DNA of 41,772 nt from Streptomyces sp. S3(2020) (GTDB taxonomy: Bacteria > Actinomycetota > Actinomycetes > Streptomycetales > Streptomycetaceae): assembly GCF_013044505.1 (NCBI RefSeq), contig NZ_JABERD010000077.1:1-41772 (forward strand). Reading direction: 5' to 3'. The notes beneath the pieces are model-generated. The model ran no database searches, was not told where the DNA came from, and saw only the letters and a program-made list of their open reading frames with translations. The position numbers and the translations under genes were made by a program. Numbering within the stretch: the stretch's first letter is position 1; each line of letters begins with the position of its first letter. Positions 24,198 through 31,784 of the stretch are shown here, piece by piece.

Positions 24198-25838
24198 ATG
24201 TCCTTCCTTGCGAACACCCCCGTGGAGAAAATGGCCGGGCCGTACGCGCGGCGCTGGTGGGCGCTGCTCGTGCTGTGTCTGAGCCTGCTGATCACGGTGA
24301 TGGCGAACACGTCGCTGATCGTCGCCGCCCCCGACATGACCACCGATCTGGGCCTGAGCAGCAGTGATCTGCAGTGGGTCGTGGACAGCTACACCGTTCC
24401 GTACGCGGCGCTGATGCTGGTGCTGGGCGCGATCGGCGACAAGTACAGCCGGCGCGGGGCGCTGGTGCTGGGCCTGCTGGTCTTCGCCGGCGGTTCGGTG
24501 ATGGGGAGCATGGTCGACGAGACCTCACTGGTCATCGTGGCCCGTGCGATCATGGGTATCGGTGCCGCGGTCGTGATGCCGGCCACGCTGTCCCTGGTGG
24601 TCGCGACCTTCCCCCGCAGCGAGCGGGCCAAGGCCATCACCGCCTGGGCCGCGACCTCCGGGGTGGCGGTGGCCGTCGGCCCGCTGGTCTCCGGCTGGCT
24701 GCTGGAGGACCACGCCTGGGGCTCGACCTTCCTGATTAACGTGCCGATCTCCCTGCTCGCCGTGTTCGGCGCGCTCGCCCTGGTACCGCCGTCCAAGGCG
24801 CAGGGCATGGGCCGGATCGACTACGTCGGCGGTCTGCTGTCGATCGTCTCAGTCGGCTCCCTGATCTACGCCGCCATCGAGGGCCCGCACTCCGGCTGGG
24901 GCGCCGGCCCCGTCTCCGCCGCCGTGGTCGCCGGCGCCGGTCTGGCCGCCTTCGTCGCCTGGGAGCTGCGGCACCCGCACCCGATGCTGAACGTCCGCAG
25001 GTTCGCGCTGCGGCCCTTCACCGGCTCGATGCTCGCGGTGATGTTCTTCTTCTTCGGTATGTTCGCCGTGCTCTACTACTCGACGCAGTTCCTCCAGTTC
25101 GTCCTCGGCTACGACGCCCTCGACACGGGCCTGCGGCTGCTGCCGCTGGGCGGTGCGGTGTTCCTCGGGTCCGCGCTGACCGGGATGCTCACCCCGAAGC
25201 TGGGGGTGAAGCCGATGGTCGTGACCGGCCTGGCCATCGGCACGGCGGGCATGTTCCTGCTCACCCAGATCGACAAGGGATCGACGTACGGGGACTTCCT
25301 GACGCCGCTGATGATGCTGGGCCTCGCGCTCGGACTGGCCATCTCCCCGGCGACCGACACGATCATGGGCTCCTTCCCCGAGTCCGAGCTGGGCGTCGGC
25401 GGCGGTGTCAACGACACCGCGCTGGAGCTGGGCGGGGCGCTGGGCATCGCGGTACTGGGCTCACTGCTGGGCACGGCCTACCGGGACGAGCTGACCGACC
25501 TGGTGGGCAACCGGCTCCCGGCGCAGGCGATGGACATCGCCAAGGACTCGGTCGGCGCCGGCCTGGCCGTCGCGGAGCGGGTCGCGCAGGATCCCTCCGC
25601 CGGGCCCCAGCAGGCCCAGGCCGCCGTGGACGCCGTCCACCAGGCCTTCGCCCACGGCGTCGCCCAGACCAGCCTCATCGGCGGGATCATCATGGCCGCC
25701 GGAACACTGATCGTCCTCACGGTCATGCCGGGCCGACGCGAGTTCGCAAAGAGCGCCGAGCCGGGGGCCGAGAAGGGGGCCGGCACGGCGGCGAGCGAGG
25801 CGGCGACCACGCGGGAGCACACCGGGTCCACCCGCTAG
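24198..25838 (+). CDS. DHA2-family (14-helix) drug exporter
   Basis: A 546-residue MFS protein of the EmrB/QacA type. The start is MSFLANTPVEKMAGPYARRW with AGGAG upstream. Signatures include ANTSLIVAAPDMTTDLGLSS, LQWVVDSYTVPYAALMLVLG, then DKYSRRGALVLG of loop 2-3, AVGPLVSGWLLEDHAWGSTF (motif C region), and many further helices. Length and helix count fit the 14-helix group rather than 12. A long hydrophilic stretch (LVGNRLPAQAMDIAKD to AVDAVHQAFAHG) precedes the last helix, as is usual in this family. The tail is Ala/Gly/Glu-rich. Last gene of the TetR-controlled operon; it ends at a hairpin at 25843. Confidence 0.92.
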   Translation: MSFLANTPVEKMAGPYARRWWALLVLCLSLLITVMANTSLIVAAPDMTTDLGLSSSDLQWVVDSYTVPYAALMLVLGAIGDKYSRRGALVLGLLVFAGGSVMGSMVDETSLVIVARAIMGIGAAVVMPATLSLVVATFPRSERAKAITAWAATSGVAVAVGPLVSGWLLEDHAWGSTFLINVPISLLAVFGALALVPPSKAQGMGRIDYVGGLLSIVSVGSLIYAAIEGPHSGWGAGPVSAAVVAGAGLAAFVAWELRHPHPMLNVRRFALRPFTGSMLAVMFFFFGMFAVLYYSTQFLQFVLGYDALDTGLRLLPLGGAVFLGSALTGMLTPKLGVKPMVVTGLAIGTAGMFLLTQIDKGSTYGDFLTPLMMLGLALGLAISPATDTIMGSFPESELGVGGGVNDTALELGGALGIAVLGSLLGTAYRDELTDLVGNRLPAQAMDIAKDSVGAGLAVAERVAQDPSAGPQQAQAAVDAVHQAFAHGVAQTSLIGGIIMAAGTLIVLTVMPGRREFAKSAEPGAEKGAGTAASEAATTREHTGSTR

Positions 25839-25842
25839 ATCG

Positions 25843-25884
25843 CCGGCGGGGCGTCCGATTGGTCGCCGGGGACGCGCCCGCCGG
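25843..25884 (+). terminator. Hairpin after the DHA2 exporter
   Basis: CCGGCGGGGCGTCC (25843-25856) pairs with GGACGCGCCCGCCGG (25870-25884) with one bulge. A strong GC-rich stem right after the stop at 25838; there is no U tract, as is common in streptomycetes. Confidence 0.55.
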
Positions 25885-25950
25885 AGCGTCGGGCACCCCC
25901 TGCGCCGGATCGCCCGCCAGGCGCGCCGGGCCGAACCCCACCAACAAGAA

Positions 25951-26310
25951 ATGATCACACGCATCATCGACGTCGCCCACACCATCGCCACCCACCGCAC
26001 CACCCCAGGCCAGCACCACAACCCCGCCGCAGCCCGCCAAGCCGTCACCACCGGCCTCGAAGCAGACCCCACCGCAGAGCTCCTCTACAGGGCTTGTATG
26101 CGGATCGAGTATGGAGCCGGGAACCGGCAGGGACTCCACACCGCCATCACCCGCGTGCAACAGGTCAACCAGGCACTCGACTGCTCACTGGAAACAGAGA
26201 CCGAGAACCTCATCCGCGACCTCCTCCCCCGCCGACAACAGCGCGGACGGTCCGCCCGACGGTGTGAGTGGGCGATACGCAAGCTGATGTCCGGTTCGCG
26301 GCTCGGTTGA
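25951..26310 (+). pseudogene. BTAD regulator C-terminal fragment
   Basis: The frame contains AARQAVTTGLEADPTAELLY, RACMRIEYGAGNRQGLHTAI and SLETETENLIRDLL, which follow the bacterial transcriptional activator domain (a TPR-like domain of SARP/LysM-BTAD proteins). About 90 residues match; the DNA-binding or LysM part is missing, and after residue 95 the sequence becomes unrelated (RRCEWAIRKLMSGSRLG). No start with a ribosome-binding site is present. It is a relic between the exporter operon and the HEAT-like gene. Confidence 0.7.
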
Positions 26311-26397
26311 GTGAGGTTGGCGGGCCAGGTATTCGCGTGAGGAGTGAGCGTGCCGGGCCAGGCGAACATGTCCACCGATACGGAGTGAGTCCGGGCC

Positions 26398-27339
26398 GTG
26401 AGCACGACGAAGTGCTGTGGCACGATCCCCGTTGTGGATGACCGAACGCATGACGTGGACTGGTCCGGCTTGTTCCATGCCTCGGGACCTGCCAGCGACA
26501 CGCCGCGGCACCTGGCAGCTCTCCTCGGCAAGGATGCGCGGGCTTCTGTCGACGGGTACTCGCACCTGTGGTCGGCGACGCTTCGCCGCGAGGGCAAGGC
26601 ATGGCCTGCGACGGCGCCCACCGCGATGCTTGTCACCGGGCTCCTGGACAACCCGCTGCTGGGGCTCGACGATCCCTCGCTGCCCGATGCCATGCTCGCC
26701 TATCTGTACGTGGTCGGCGCCGCCGCCGACCTCGGCGACCAGGCGACGGAGATCCGTGCTCGGGTCCAGGACCGCGCGCCGGAGCTACGGGGCTGGACGG
26801 TCGAGTACGTGTCGGCTGATGAAGATGGCCGGGCCCGGATGTGGCAGGACGGCACAGGGCTGGGTGAACTCGTCCTCGATCAGGCTGCGCTCGCCTGCTT
26901 CGACGTGGTTCCCGTGCTGCTGCAGCGAACACTGCCGTACCTCGCGTCGGAACGTGCCAGGCGCAGGACATGTGCCGCCGCAGCGGTTGGGGCACTGGCG
27001 CGGCATCCCGCGGCCTCCGCGCAACGTTCGGAGCTGCTGAAACAGTTGAAGTCGATGGCCCTGGCCGCCGATTCCTCGTACGACCTGGCGACGATGGTGA
27101 TAGCCATCGGTCACCTCGGCGGCGACACGCGCCCCTGGCTGACTGACCCACATGCAGGCGTTCGGGTCTGCGCGGCCCTGGCGCCCGACCTTGCCGGCAA
27201 CGACACAGCAGAGCACGTGCTCATGGAACTGGAGCGGTCGCCGCAAGCGTTTAGCAAGTCATTCGGCGACATGGCTCCGCCCCTGCAGCTCCAGTCCCAG
27301 TCGCTCCAGGACTTGCTCGCAGGGCGACGCGCGAGCTGA
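26398..27339 (+). CDS. HEAT-repeat-like hypothetical protein
   Basis: A 313-residue mostly helical soluble protein. After the start region it reads DWSGLFHASGPASDTPRHLA and LLGKDARASVDGYSHLWSAT, a pattern found in streptomycete HEAT-like proteins of unknown role, then helical pairs such as YLASERARRRTCAAAAVGAL and DLATMVIAIGHLGGDTRPWL. The GTG at 26398 has GGAG 12 bases upstream; GTG 26434 (VDDRTHDVDW) would remove 12 dubious residues and may be the true start. Such proteins are sometimes immunity or scaffold partners, but nothing adjacent is a toxin. It is surrounded by mobile-element debris. Confidence 0.7.
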   Translation: MSTTKCCGTIPVVDDRTHDVDWSGLFHASGPASDTPRHLAALLGKDARASVDGYSHLWSATLRREGKAWPATAPTAMLVTGLLDNPLLGLDDPSLPDAMLAYLYVVGAAADLGDQATEIRARVQDRAPELRGWTVEYVSADEDGRARMWQDGTGLGELVLDQAALACFDVVPVLLQRTLPYLASERARRRTCAAAAVGALARHPAASAQRSELLKQLKSMALAADSSYDLATMVIAIGHLGGDTRPWLTDPHAGVRVCAALAPDLAGNDTAEHVLMELERSPQAFSKSFGDMAPPLQLQSQSLQDLLAGRRAS

Positions 27340-27361
27340 TGCCCGATGTCAGCGACCGAGG

Positions 27362-27829
27362 TTACGGTCGCGGCAGGGCGAACAGCCCTTGCTCGGTCTC
27401 TGTCAGGATCCCGCGGTCGGCCAGCCGCTTGAGTTTCAGCAGGACGTTGTTGACGTTGTTGGGCGCGATCTCCAGATCCAACGCCTCGCAGACCGCCCGT
27501 GCCCGCAGTGGGGCGTCGGCCGCGGCGTACACCGCCATGATCTGCTGGTAGGCCGGACGGTCCGGCAGCTTCGCGGCCGGCGGCGTCGGCGGGGATGGAT
27601 CAGGGAGCGCCAGCAGGGCCTTGCGCGTGATGCGTACTTCCTCGGCGAGCCGGTCGAACTCCTCCAATTGCGCGGCGAGTTCCGCGATGCGTCCTCGCGT
27701 GGCCTCGGCCTGCGCGGCGATCTCGCGCTCTCGCTGCTCCTGATAGGGCTGAACAGAAAATTGAACCTCCACCGGGCAGGCGGCAGCATCCGGGCGGCGG
27801 AGCCGTCCGAATGGATCGGTGACTCGCAT
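27362..27829 (-). CDS. Coiled-coil plus winged-helix protein next to IS110 remnant
   Basis: A protein of up to 155 residues (136 if GTG 27772 is used). The N-terminal half is a charged helix (QREREIAAQAEATRGRIAEL, AAQLEEFDRLAEEV), followed by a proline linker and a winged-helix domain (ARAVCEALDLEIAPNNVNNV, LLKLKRLADRGILTETEQGL). Size, domain order and the RILxExE wing match the protein at 10190-10606. The ATG at 27829 follows the TGA of the IS110 fragment with no gap, so re-initiation is possible. Whether it is a transposon accessory gene or a host gene with an insertion upstream cannot be decided here. Confidence 0.6.
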   Translation of the reverse strand: MRVTDPFGRLRRPDAAACPVEVQFSVQPYQEQREREIAAQAEATRGRIAELAAQLEEFDRLAEEVRITRKALLALPDPSPPTPPAAKLPDRPAYQQIMAVYAAADAPLRARAVCEALDLEIAPNNVNNVLLKLKRLADRGILTETEQGLFALPRP

Positions 27830-28237
27830 TCAGGCGACGATGTCGGAGACGGGGGCGAGCGTGACCTGGTGGCCGAGGTGTTCGAGCTGCCGGACGAGGT
27901 CGCGCGTCTTGCGCTGTGGGTTGAGATGTCTCTGGTGCCAGTCCGGGCCGAGTTCCTGATACCGGGCCTGCGGGTCGTCGATCAGATGCCAGACGATGAC
28001 GGGGATCGAGCGCGCGACGCCAACCAGGGCCTTGGCGTGGCCTCGCCGTTTGACCAGGCGTCGGTAGCGGGCGCCCAGGAAGGTGTCGGTCCGCGCGGCG
28101 GCACAGGCGGCCTTGCCCAGAGCGCCCTTGAGCCAGGGGTTACCCTTCCCGGCGGGTCCGGTGGTGCTCTTGGCCCCGGACTGGATGGTGCGGGGACACA
28201 GCTTCGCCCACGAGGCGAGATGCGCGGGGGTGGAGAA
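27830..28237 (-). pseudogene. IS110-family transposase, C-terminal fragment
   Basis: The frame reads FSTPAHLASWAKLCPRTIQS, GKGNPWLKGALGKAACAAAR, ARYRRLVKRRGHAKALVGVA and SIPVIVWHLIDDPQARYQEL, the transposase-20 domain of IS110 elements including the serine-bearing region. The N-terminal DEDD domain is missing; the sequence switches to an IS701-type transposase at about 28240. It ends in a TGA at 27830 directly before the winged-helix gene. Confidence 0.8.
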
Positions 28238-28244
28238 GACGCTG

Positions 28245-28598
28245 CGGCCACGCCCTTCTTCAGGTCCCCGGTCTCATCGACCATCAACACCGCGTCTTCG
28301 TCGTGCATGTGCTCGACGATGAAGCCGCGCAGGTCGTCGCGGACCGCGTCGGCATCCCACTTCGCCCTCGACAGGAGATGCCGCAGGGTGTACGGGGTCG
28401 CCGTATCCGGCGTGCTCGGCCAGCGTCCAACCGTCCAGCGATTCTTGTGTGGCAGGTCCGACAGAAGTCCAGTACGAACTCCCGGGCCCGCCGCCGCGGT
28501 TCCACCCGGGCGACCCGCCGCGCAATGCGGTCCATCAGGAGCTCGAACGCGGCCTGCCAGCGGGCGGGATCTGCGCTGTGGCTTGCGGCCACCGTCAC
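28245..28598 (-). pseudogene. IS701-family transposase, N-terminal fragment
   Basis: Frames in order read WQAAFELLMDRIARRVARVE, then (shifted) GRLDGWTLAEHAGYGDP and (shifted) DEDAVLMVDETGDLKKGV, the N-terminus and first catalytic motif (VDETG) of IS701/DDE_5 transposases. At least two frameshifts and a fusion to an IS110 tail show that the locus is a mosaic of dead elements. Confidence 0.75.
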
Positions 28599-28604
28599 CT
28601 TGCC

Positions 28605-29030
28605 TCAGCCTCCGGCCGACCAGGACACGATACGGTCCGGGACGATCGTGACGATGGAGCGCAGGTCCGACCAGCGGGCAACGTAGCTCTCAACGTCCTC
28701 GGGGGCGACGTAGCGGCGGGCGATCGCCCGAGCCTCCTCGACCGTGGCAGCGTCATCTGCGGTCGCGACGGTCGCACGTCCGCGGATCATGACTGCCGGG
28801 TAAGGCGCATCGAAGGTCTGGACGGAGAAGGAGACCCGCGGGTCGCGCAGCAGGTTGCGCACCCAGACGCGTGCGTCGGTCGTCCAAAGCCTCACGACGC
28901 CCGAGTCCCATCGAAACCACACCGGGATGGCGTGTGGTGATCCGTCACGGCGCAAGGTTGCTATGACGCCAAGGGGGGTGGGCAAGGTCTGGGCGAGGAA
29001 TGCTTCCAGCTCCGCCTCGCGCATGCTCAT
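28605..29030 (-). CDS. Pyridoxamine 5'-phosphate oxidase-fold protein
   Basis: A 141-residue split-barrel flavoprotein of the PPOX superfamily, probably F420- or FMN-dependent. The pattern LGVIATLRRDGSPHAIPVWF, then TTDARVWVRNLLRDPRVSFS and YPAVMIRGRATVATADD, is the usual strand order. The start at 29030 (MSMREAELEAFLAQ) has AGAGGA eight bases upstream; the longer frame to 29129 would fuse a hydrophobic segment from another, damaged reading frame. It is divergent from a TetR gene with two operator palindromes between, so it may belong to that regulon. Confidence 0.83.
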   Translation of the reverse strand: MSMREAELEAFLAQTLPTPLGVIATLRRDGSPHAIPVWFRWDSGVVRLWTTDARVWVRNLLRDPRVSFSVQTFDAPYPAVMIRGRATVATADDAATVEEARAIARRYVAPEDVESYVARWSDLRSIVTIVPDRIVSWSAGG

Positions 29031-29125
29031 GTACTCGTTCCTCTCGGGAGTCCAGGCGTGCCGTCTCGACTCGTGCCCGTCTCGGTGCGCCTTGTGCTGG
29101 TTCAGGGCCGCGATGCCGACGATGA

Positions 29126-29233
29126 TCACTGCGATCCCTGTGACCGTGGCGCCCGGTGGCGGCGCTCTTCAAGGCACGGCACACCGATGGCCCACGACAC
29201 CAGCACCCAGGCCGAACCCATGACACGCCTCAT
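29126..29233 (-). CDS. Possible small membrane peptide, perhaps frameshifted
   Basis: A 35-codon frame, MRRVMGSAWVLVSWAIGVPC and onwards, starts 2 bases from the TetR operator at 29236. In a second frame the hydrophobic sequence continues as GATVTGIAVIIVGIAALNQH, running towards the PPOX start. Together they look like a two-helix membrane protein with a one-base frameshift near 29170. There is no Shine-Dalgarno sequence. Weak; it may instead be chance. Confidence 0.3.
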   Translation of the reverse strand: MRRVMGSAWVLVSWAIGVPCLEERRHRAPRSQGSQ

Positions 29234-29235
29234 GT

Positions 29236-29268
29236 GTAGCGACCGCTACGAATGTAGCAGTCGCTACA
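29236..29268. promoter_or_regulatory. Double palindromic operator upstream of TetR
   Basis: GTAGC-GACC-GCTAC (29236-29249) and TGTAGC-AGTC-GCTACA (29253-29268) are two copies of one palindrome, 17 bases apart centre to centre. They lie immediately before the TetR start and between it and the PPOX gene. This arrangement would let two repressor dimers bind side by side. Confidence 0.75.
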
Positions 29269-29296
29269 ATCAGGCTCAATGGGACGAGGAGGCGTC

Positions 29297-29863
29297 ATGG
29301 TCCGAAACACCGCGCGACGCGAGAAACTGGCCGCGCTGGCAACCGACTACGCACTCGACCACGGCCTGATCGGCCTGAGTCTGCGGCCCCTCGCTGCAGC
29401 AGTCGGCACCAGCGACCGCATGCTGCTCTACCACTTCGCCGACAAGGACGACCTCGTCGCCACAGTGCTCCGGATCTCCAACGACCGGTCGGTCCAGGCC
29501 GTCCGTGCACTGCCACGGTCCCGGAGCGTGCGCGCAGCGGTCCTGGACCTGTGGCGGGTCAGCACCTCGGACCAGTCCGACCACTGCCACCGGATGTACG
29601 TCGAGGCCGCCGCCCTGGGGCTACTCGGGCGTGAGCCCTACGTGTCGGTTGTCCGCGAGGCCAACGGGCGCTGGGTGGAAGCCCTCGCCGACCATCTGAT
29701 CGCTGCGGGCTGCACCCGGGCACGCGCGGCACGCGCGGTGGCGTTGCTGGACGCCGCCTTCATGGGCCTTCAGTTGGACCTGCCGCTCAAACCCGACGAG
29801 TCCCACCGCAAGCGCGTGGTCAGCGACCTGGCGGACGCGATCACCGCAATCGCGGGAGGCTGA
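29297..29863 (+). CDS. TetR-family regulator
   Basis: A 188-residue TetR protein. HTH region: ALDHGLIGLSLRPLAAAVGT, SDRMLLYHFADKDDLVATVL. The C-terminal domain contains DHCHRMYVEAAALGLLGREP and AVALLDAAFMGLQLDLPL. The start is placed at ATG 29297 because AGGAGG lies just upstream; ATG 29279 is in frame but has no ribosome-binding site and its six extra residues overlap that site. The two palindromes at 29236-29268 make autorepression very likely. Confidence 0.9.
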   Translation: MVRNTARREKLAALATDYALDHGLIGLSLRPLAAAVGTSDRMLLYHFADKDDLVATVLRISNDRSVQAVRALPRSRSVRAAVLDLWRVSTSDQSDHCHRMYVEAAALGLLGREPYVSVVREANGRWVEALADHLIAAGCTRARAARAVALLDAAFMGLQLDLPLKPDESHRKRVVSDLADAITAIAGG

Positions 29864-30268
29864 CCAGCACTGCGACATCCGAACTCGACGGCTCCCGCGA
29901 GATGTGTGCCCAAGGCCCACATGGTCGCGGTCCGCCAGTCCGGGCCCCGCCGCGCCCGTCCCCGACGCACCGCCGACACAGGAAGCCGATCCAGCCGGGT
30001 CGCACATCACCCGACGCAGCACAGCGATACCTGGGTCGATGTGGTGGACAGCTTCCTCTCTCGATCACCCGGTCCGGGGCCCGCCACTACGAACGACCGG
30101 CCACCGATCACCGATCGCCGATGAAGATCACGATCTACAGCTGGGGTATTGGCCTCCCGGATCTTCTTGCGCTCTGTCTCGACTCCCGTGCTGGGACGGC
30201 TGACCAGTGCGCGACGCCAACCAGTCCTGTCACCAGCATGTTTGCCTGCGTCATGCCCAGGTCCTGCG
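29864..30268. other. Intergenic stretch, no supported gene
   Basis: Convergent gap between the TetR gene and the dienelactone-hydrolase-like gene. The open frames here lack family sequence or ribosome-binding sites. A hydrophobic minus-strand frame at about 30210-30270 (MTQANMLVTGLVGVAHWS) is too short to call. Confidence 0.4.
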
Positions 30269-30985
30269 TCACCGCAGGCACTCGGCCAGCAGGTCGACGA
30301 CGTCGTGCCAGGCTCGCTGCGCGTGCCTTGGGTGGTAGCCGACGCCGGGGACCACGGGGTGGTCGACAGTCGGGTGGTGGAAGGCGTGCAGGGCGCCGCC
30401 GTAGACCGTTAGGCGCCAGTCGATTCCCGCGGCCTGCATCTCGGCCGTGAACGCGTCCCGTTGCGCGGGCGGCATGATCGGGTCTTCGGACCCGACCCCG
30501 GCCCACACCGGGCAGCCGATGCGTGCCGTCTCCCCCGGTCGGCCGGTGGTCAGTGCGTTGACAGTCCCGATCGCACGCAAGTTGACGCCGTCGCGCCCGA
30601 GTTCCAGCGCGATCGCGCCACCGGTGCCGTAGCCGACGGCTGCGATCCGGTCGGGGTCGGTCCGCGGTTCGGCGCGCAACACGTCGAGCGCCGCGTGGCC
30701 GATGCCCCGCATGCGGTCGGGGTTGGCGAGCAGCGGCATGCAACGGGCGAGCATCTCCTCGGGCTCACCCAGATAGCGCCCGCCGTGAAGGTCGAAGGCC
30801 AGCGCTACATATCCCAGCTCGGCGAGAGCATCGGCCCTACGGCGCTCGACGTCGCTGAGCCCCACGCCCTCTGGCCCGACCAGCACCGCGGGCCGGCGAT
30901 CGACTCCGGCCGGGAGCGCGAGGTGCCCGATCATCGTCAAACCGTCAGCCGGATACTCGACCGCACGCGTCGCAATCGTCGTCAT
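30269..30985 (-). CDS. Dienelactone-hydrolase-like protein without nucleophile
   Basis: A 238-residue alpha/beta-hydrolase of the dienelactone hydrolase family. Strands and loops fit: VEYPADGLTMIGHLALPAG, GPEGVGLSDVERRRADALA, LGYVALAFDLHGG, and the Asp/His positions GVGSEDPIMP and YGGALHAFHHP. The nucleophile elbow reads GYGTGG, so the residue that is Cys or Ser in active members is Gly 120; the codons are unambiguous (GGC TAC GGC ACC GGT GGC). The acid and histidine remain. It may be a non-hydrolytic member, use another residue, or be recently inactivated. The ATG at 30985 begins MTTIATRAVE; a longer frame has no similarity. No operon partners. Confidence 0.82.
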   Translation of the reverse strand: MTTIATRAVEYPADGLTMIGHLALPAGVDRRPAVLVGPEGVGLSDVERRRADALAELGYVALAFDLHGGRYLGEPEEMLARCMPLLANPDRMRGIGHAALDVLRAEPRTDPDRIAAVGYGTGGAIALELGRDGVNLRAIGTVNALTTGRPGETARIGCPVWAGVGSEDPIMPPAQRDAFTAEMQAAGIDWRLTVYGGALHAFHHPTVDHPVVPGVGYHPRHAQRAWHDVVDLLAECLR

Positions 30986-31742
30986 GCGACTGGACTGTAG
31001 TGATCGTCGAGCCCGGCCCGGCCGTTGCTCTGCCGTCGGCAGAGCAACTCCGTCACCAACCCCGTTGCCGCAGCAGCGGTTTCGGATCACCCGCCCTGGC
31101 CACAGGGTTGGAGGTGGACCTGCCGGTTCTTCCGCCGGGGCACACCCTTCGCCGGACGGGCAGCCGTTTGAATCAGCAGTGAACGGGGAGCCGTCCGGGC
31201 GGGCCTGCCTGAGTGCTTTTCAGATCGCCTCGCAGGTGCCGCGCACGCGATCAACGTTTCGGTGCACGGTGTCTCGCTCGTCTTCGGAGAAGGGCCGCTC
31301 GCGCAGGAACGGCTGTGGGGAATCGATGAGTTGCTGTTCGTGGGCCGAGTACAGCTGGCGCGGCCTGGTCGGCCTGGGCAAGGTTGATCGGTGTTGTAGG
31401 GCGCGTTGATCTCCTCGGACAGCCGGACAGCCGGACAGCCGGTGCAGCCAAGCCGGCACCTCGAATAGGTCGTCCCCGACCTACCGTCCGTCGTGCTCCT
31501 GCATCGGAACGATTTCCAGCGCCCCGTCACCGATGATGAACTGACACCTGGCCATCGTCTCGGAAGAACCTGCCACCCGGCACGGATCTCCCAGGGACGC
31601 GGCAGACTCGTCCTCGGGCGTACGGAAGAGGACGGAATCGGCCGACGATCTGTTCTCGGGGCTCGTCCGGCTCATCAAGGCCGGTGAGCTGGCGCCCGGC
31701 GAGGCCGCCGGGACGGGCGTGCTTCTGCTGTTCGCGTGCTTC
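30986..31742. other. Non-coding stretch with short repeats, no supported gene
   Basis: About 750 bases without a convincing gene. A minus-strand frame at about 31220-31330 (LIDSPQPFLRERPFSEDERD then TVHRNVDRVRGTCEAI) is protein-like and may be the tail of a lost gene. Plus-strand frames near 31640-31720 (DDLFSGLVRLIKAGELAPGE) are also protein-like but have no start. It looks like decayed coding sequence. Confidence 0.4.
31418..31441. repeat. Three tandem GGACAGCC octamers
   Basis: GGACAGCC is repeated three times head to tail, followed by a degenerate fourth unit (GGTGCAGCC). In the minus frame it encodes alternating Gly/Cys/Pro/Ala residues. Probably a slippage product. Confidence 0.7.
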
Positions 31743-31773
31743 GAGGCCTCCCCGTTCGGTACAGGGAGGCCTC
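31743..31773 (-). terminator. Hairpin after the XRE-TPR regulator
   Basis: GAGGCCTCCC (31743-31752) and GGGAGGCCTC (31764-31773) are perfect ten-base complementary arms around an 11-base loop. The hairpin begins 12 bases after the regulator's stop at 31785 in its direction of transcription, the usual place for an intrinsic-type terminator in streptomycetes. Confidence 0.75.
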
Positions 31774-31784
31774 CGGTTCCTGGG

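Noticed and set aside
20583..28237. The IS110 N-terminal fragment at 20583 and the IS110 C-terminal fragment at 27830 as two halves of one split element
   Set aside because: They lie on opposite strands 7 kb apart and there is no overlap to test continuity; they are more simply two separate relics.
30149..30268. Short hydrophobic minus-strand frame MTQANMLVTGLVGVAHWS
   Set aside because: Too short, no ribosome-binding site and no continuation; not separable from chance.
31418..31441. GGACAGCC triplet repeat as a regulatory or recombination site
   Set aside because: Only three units in decayed sequence with no neighbouring promoter; slippage is enough.
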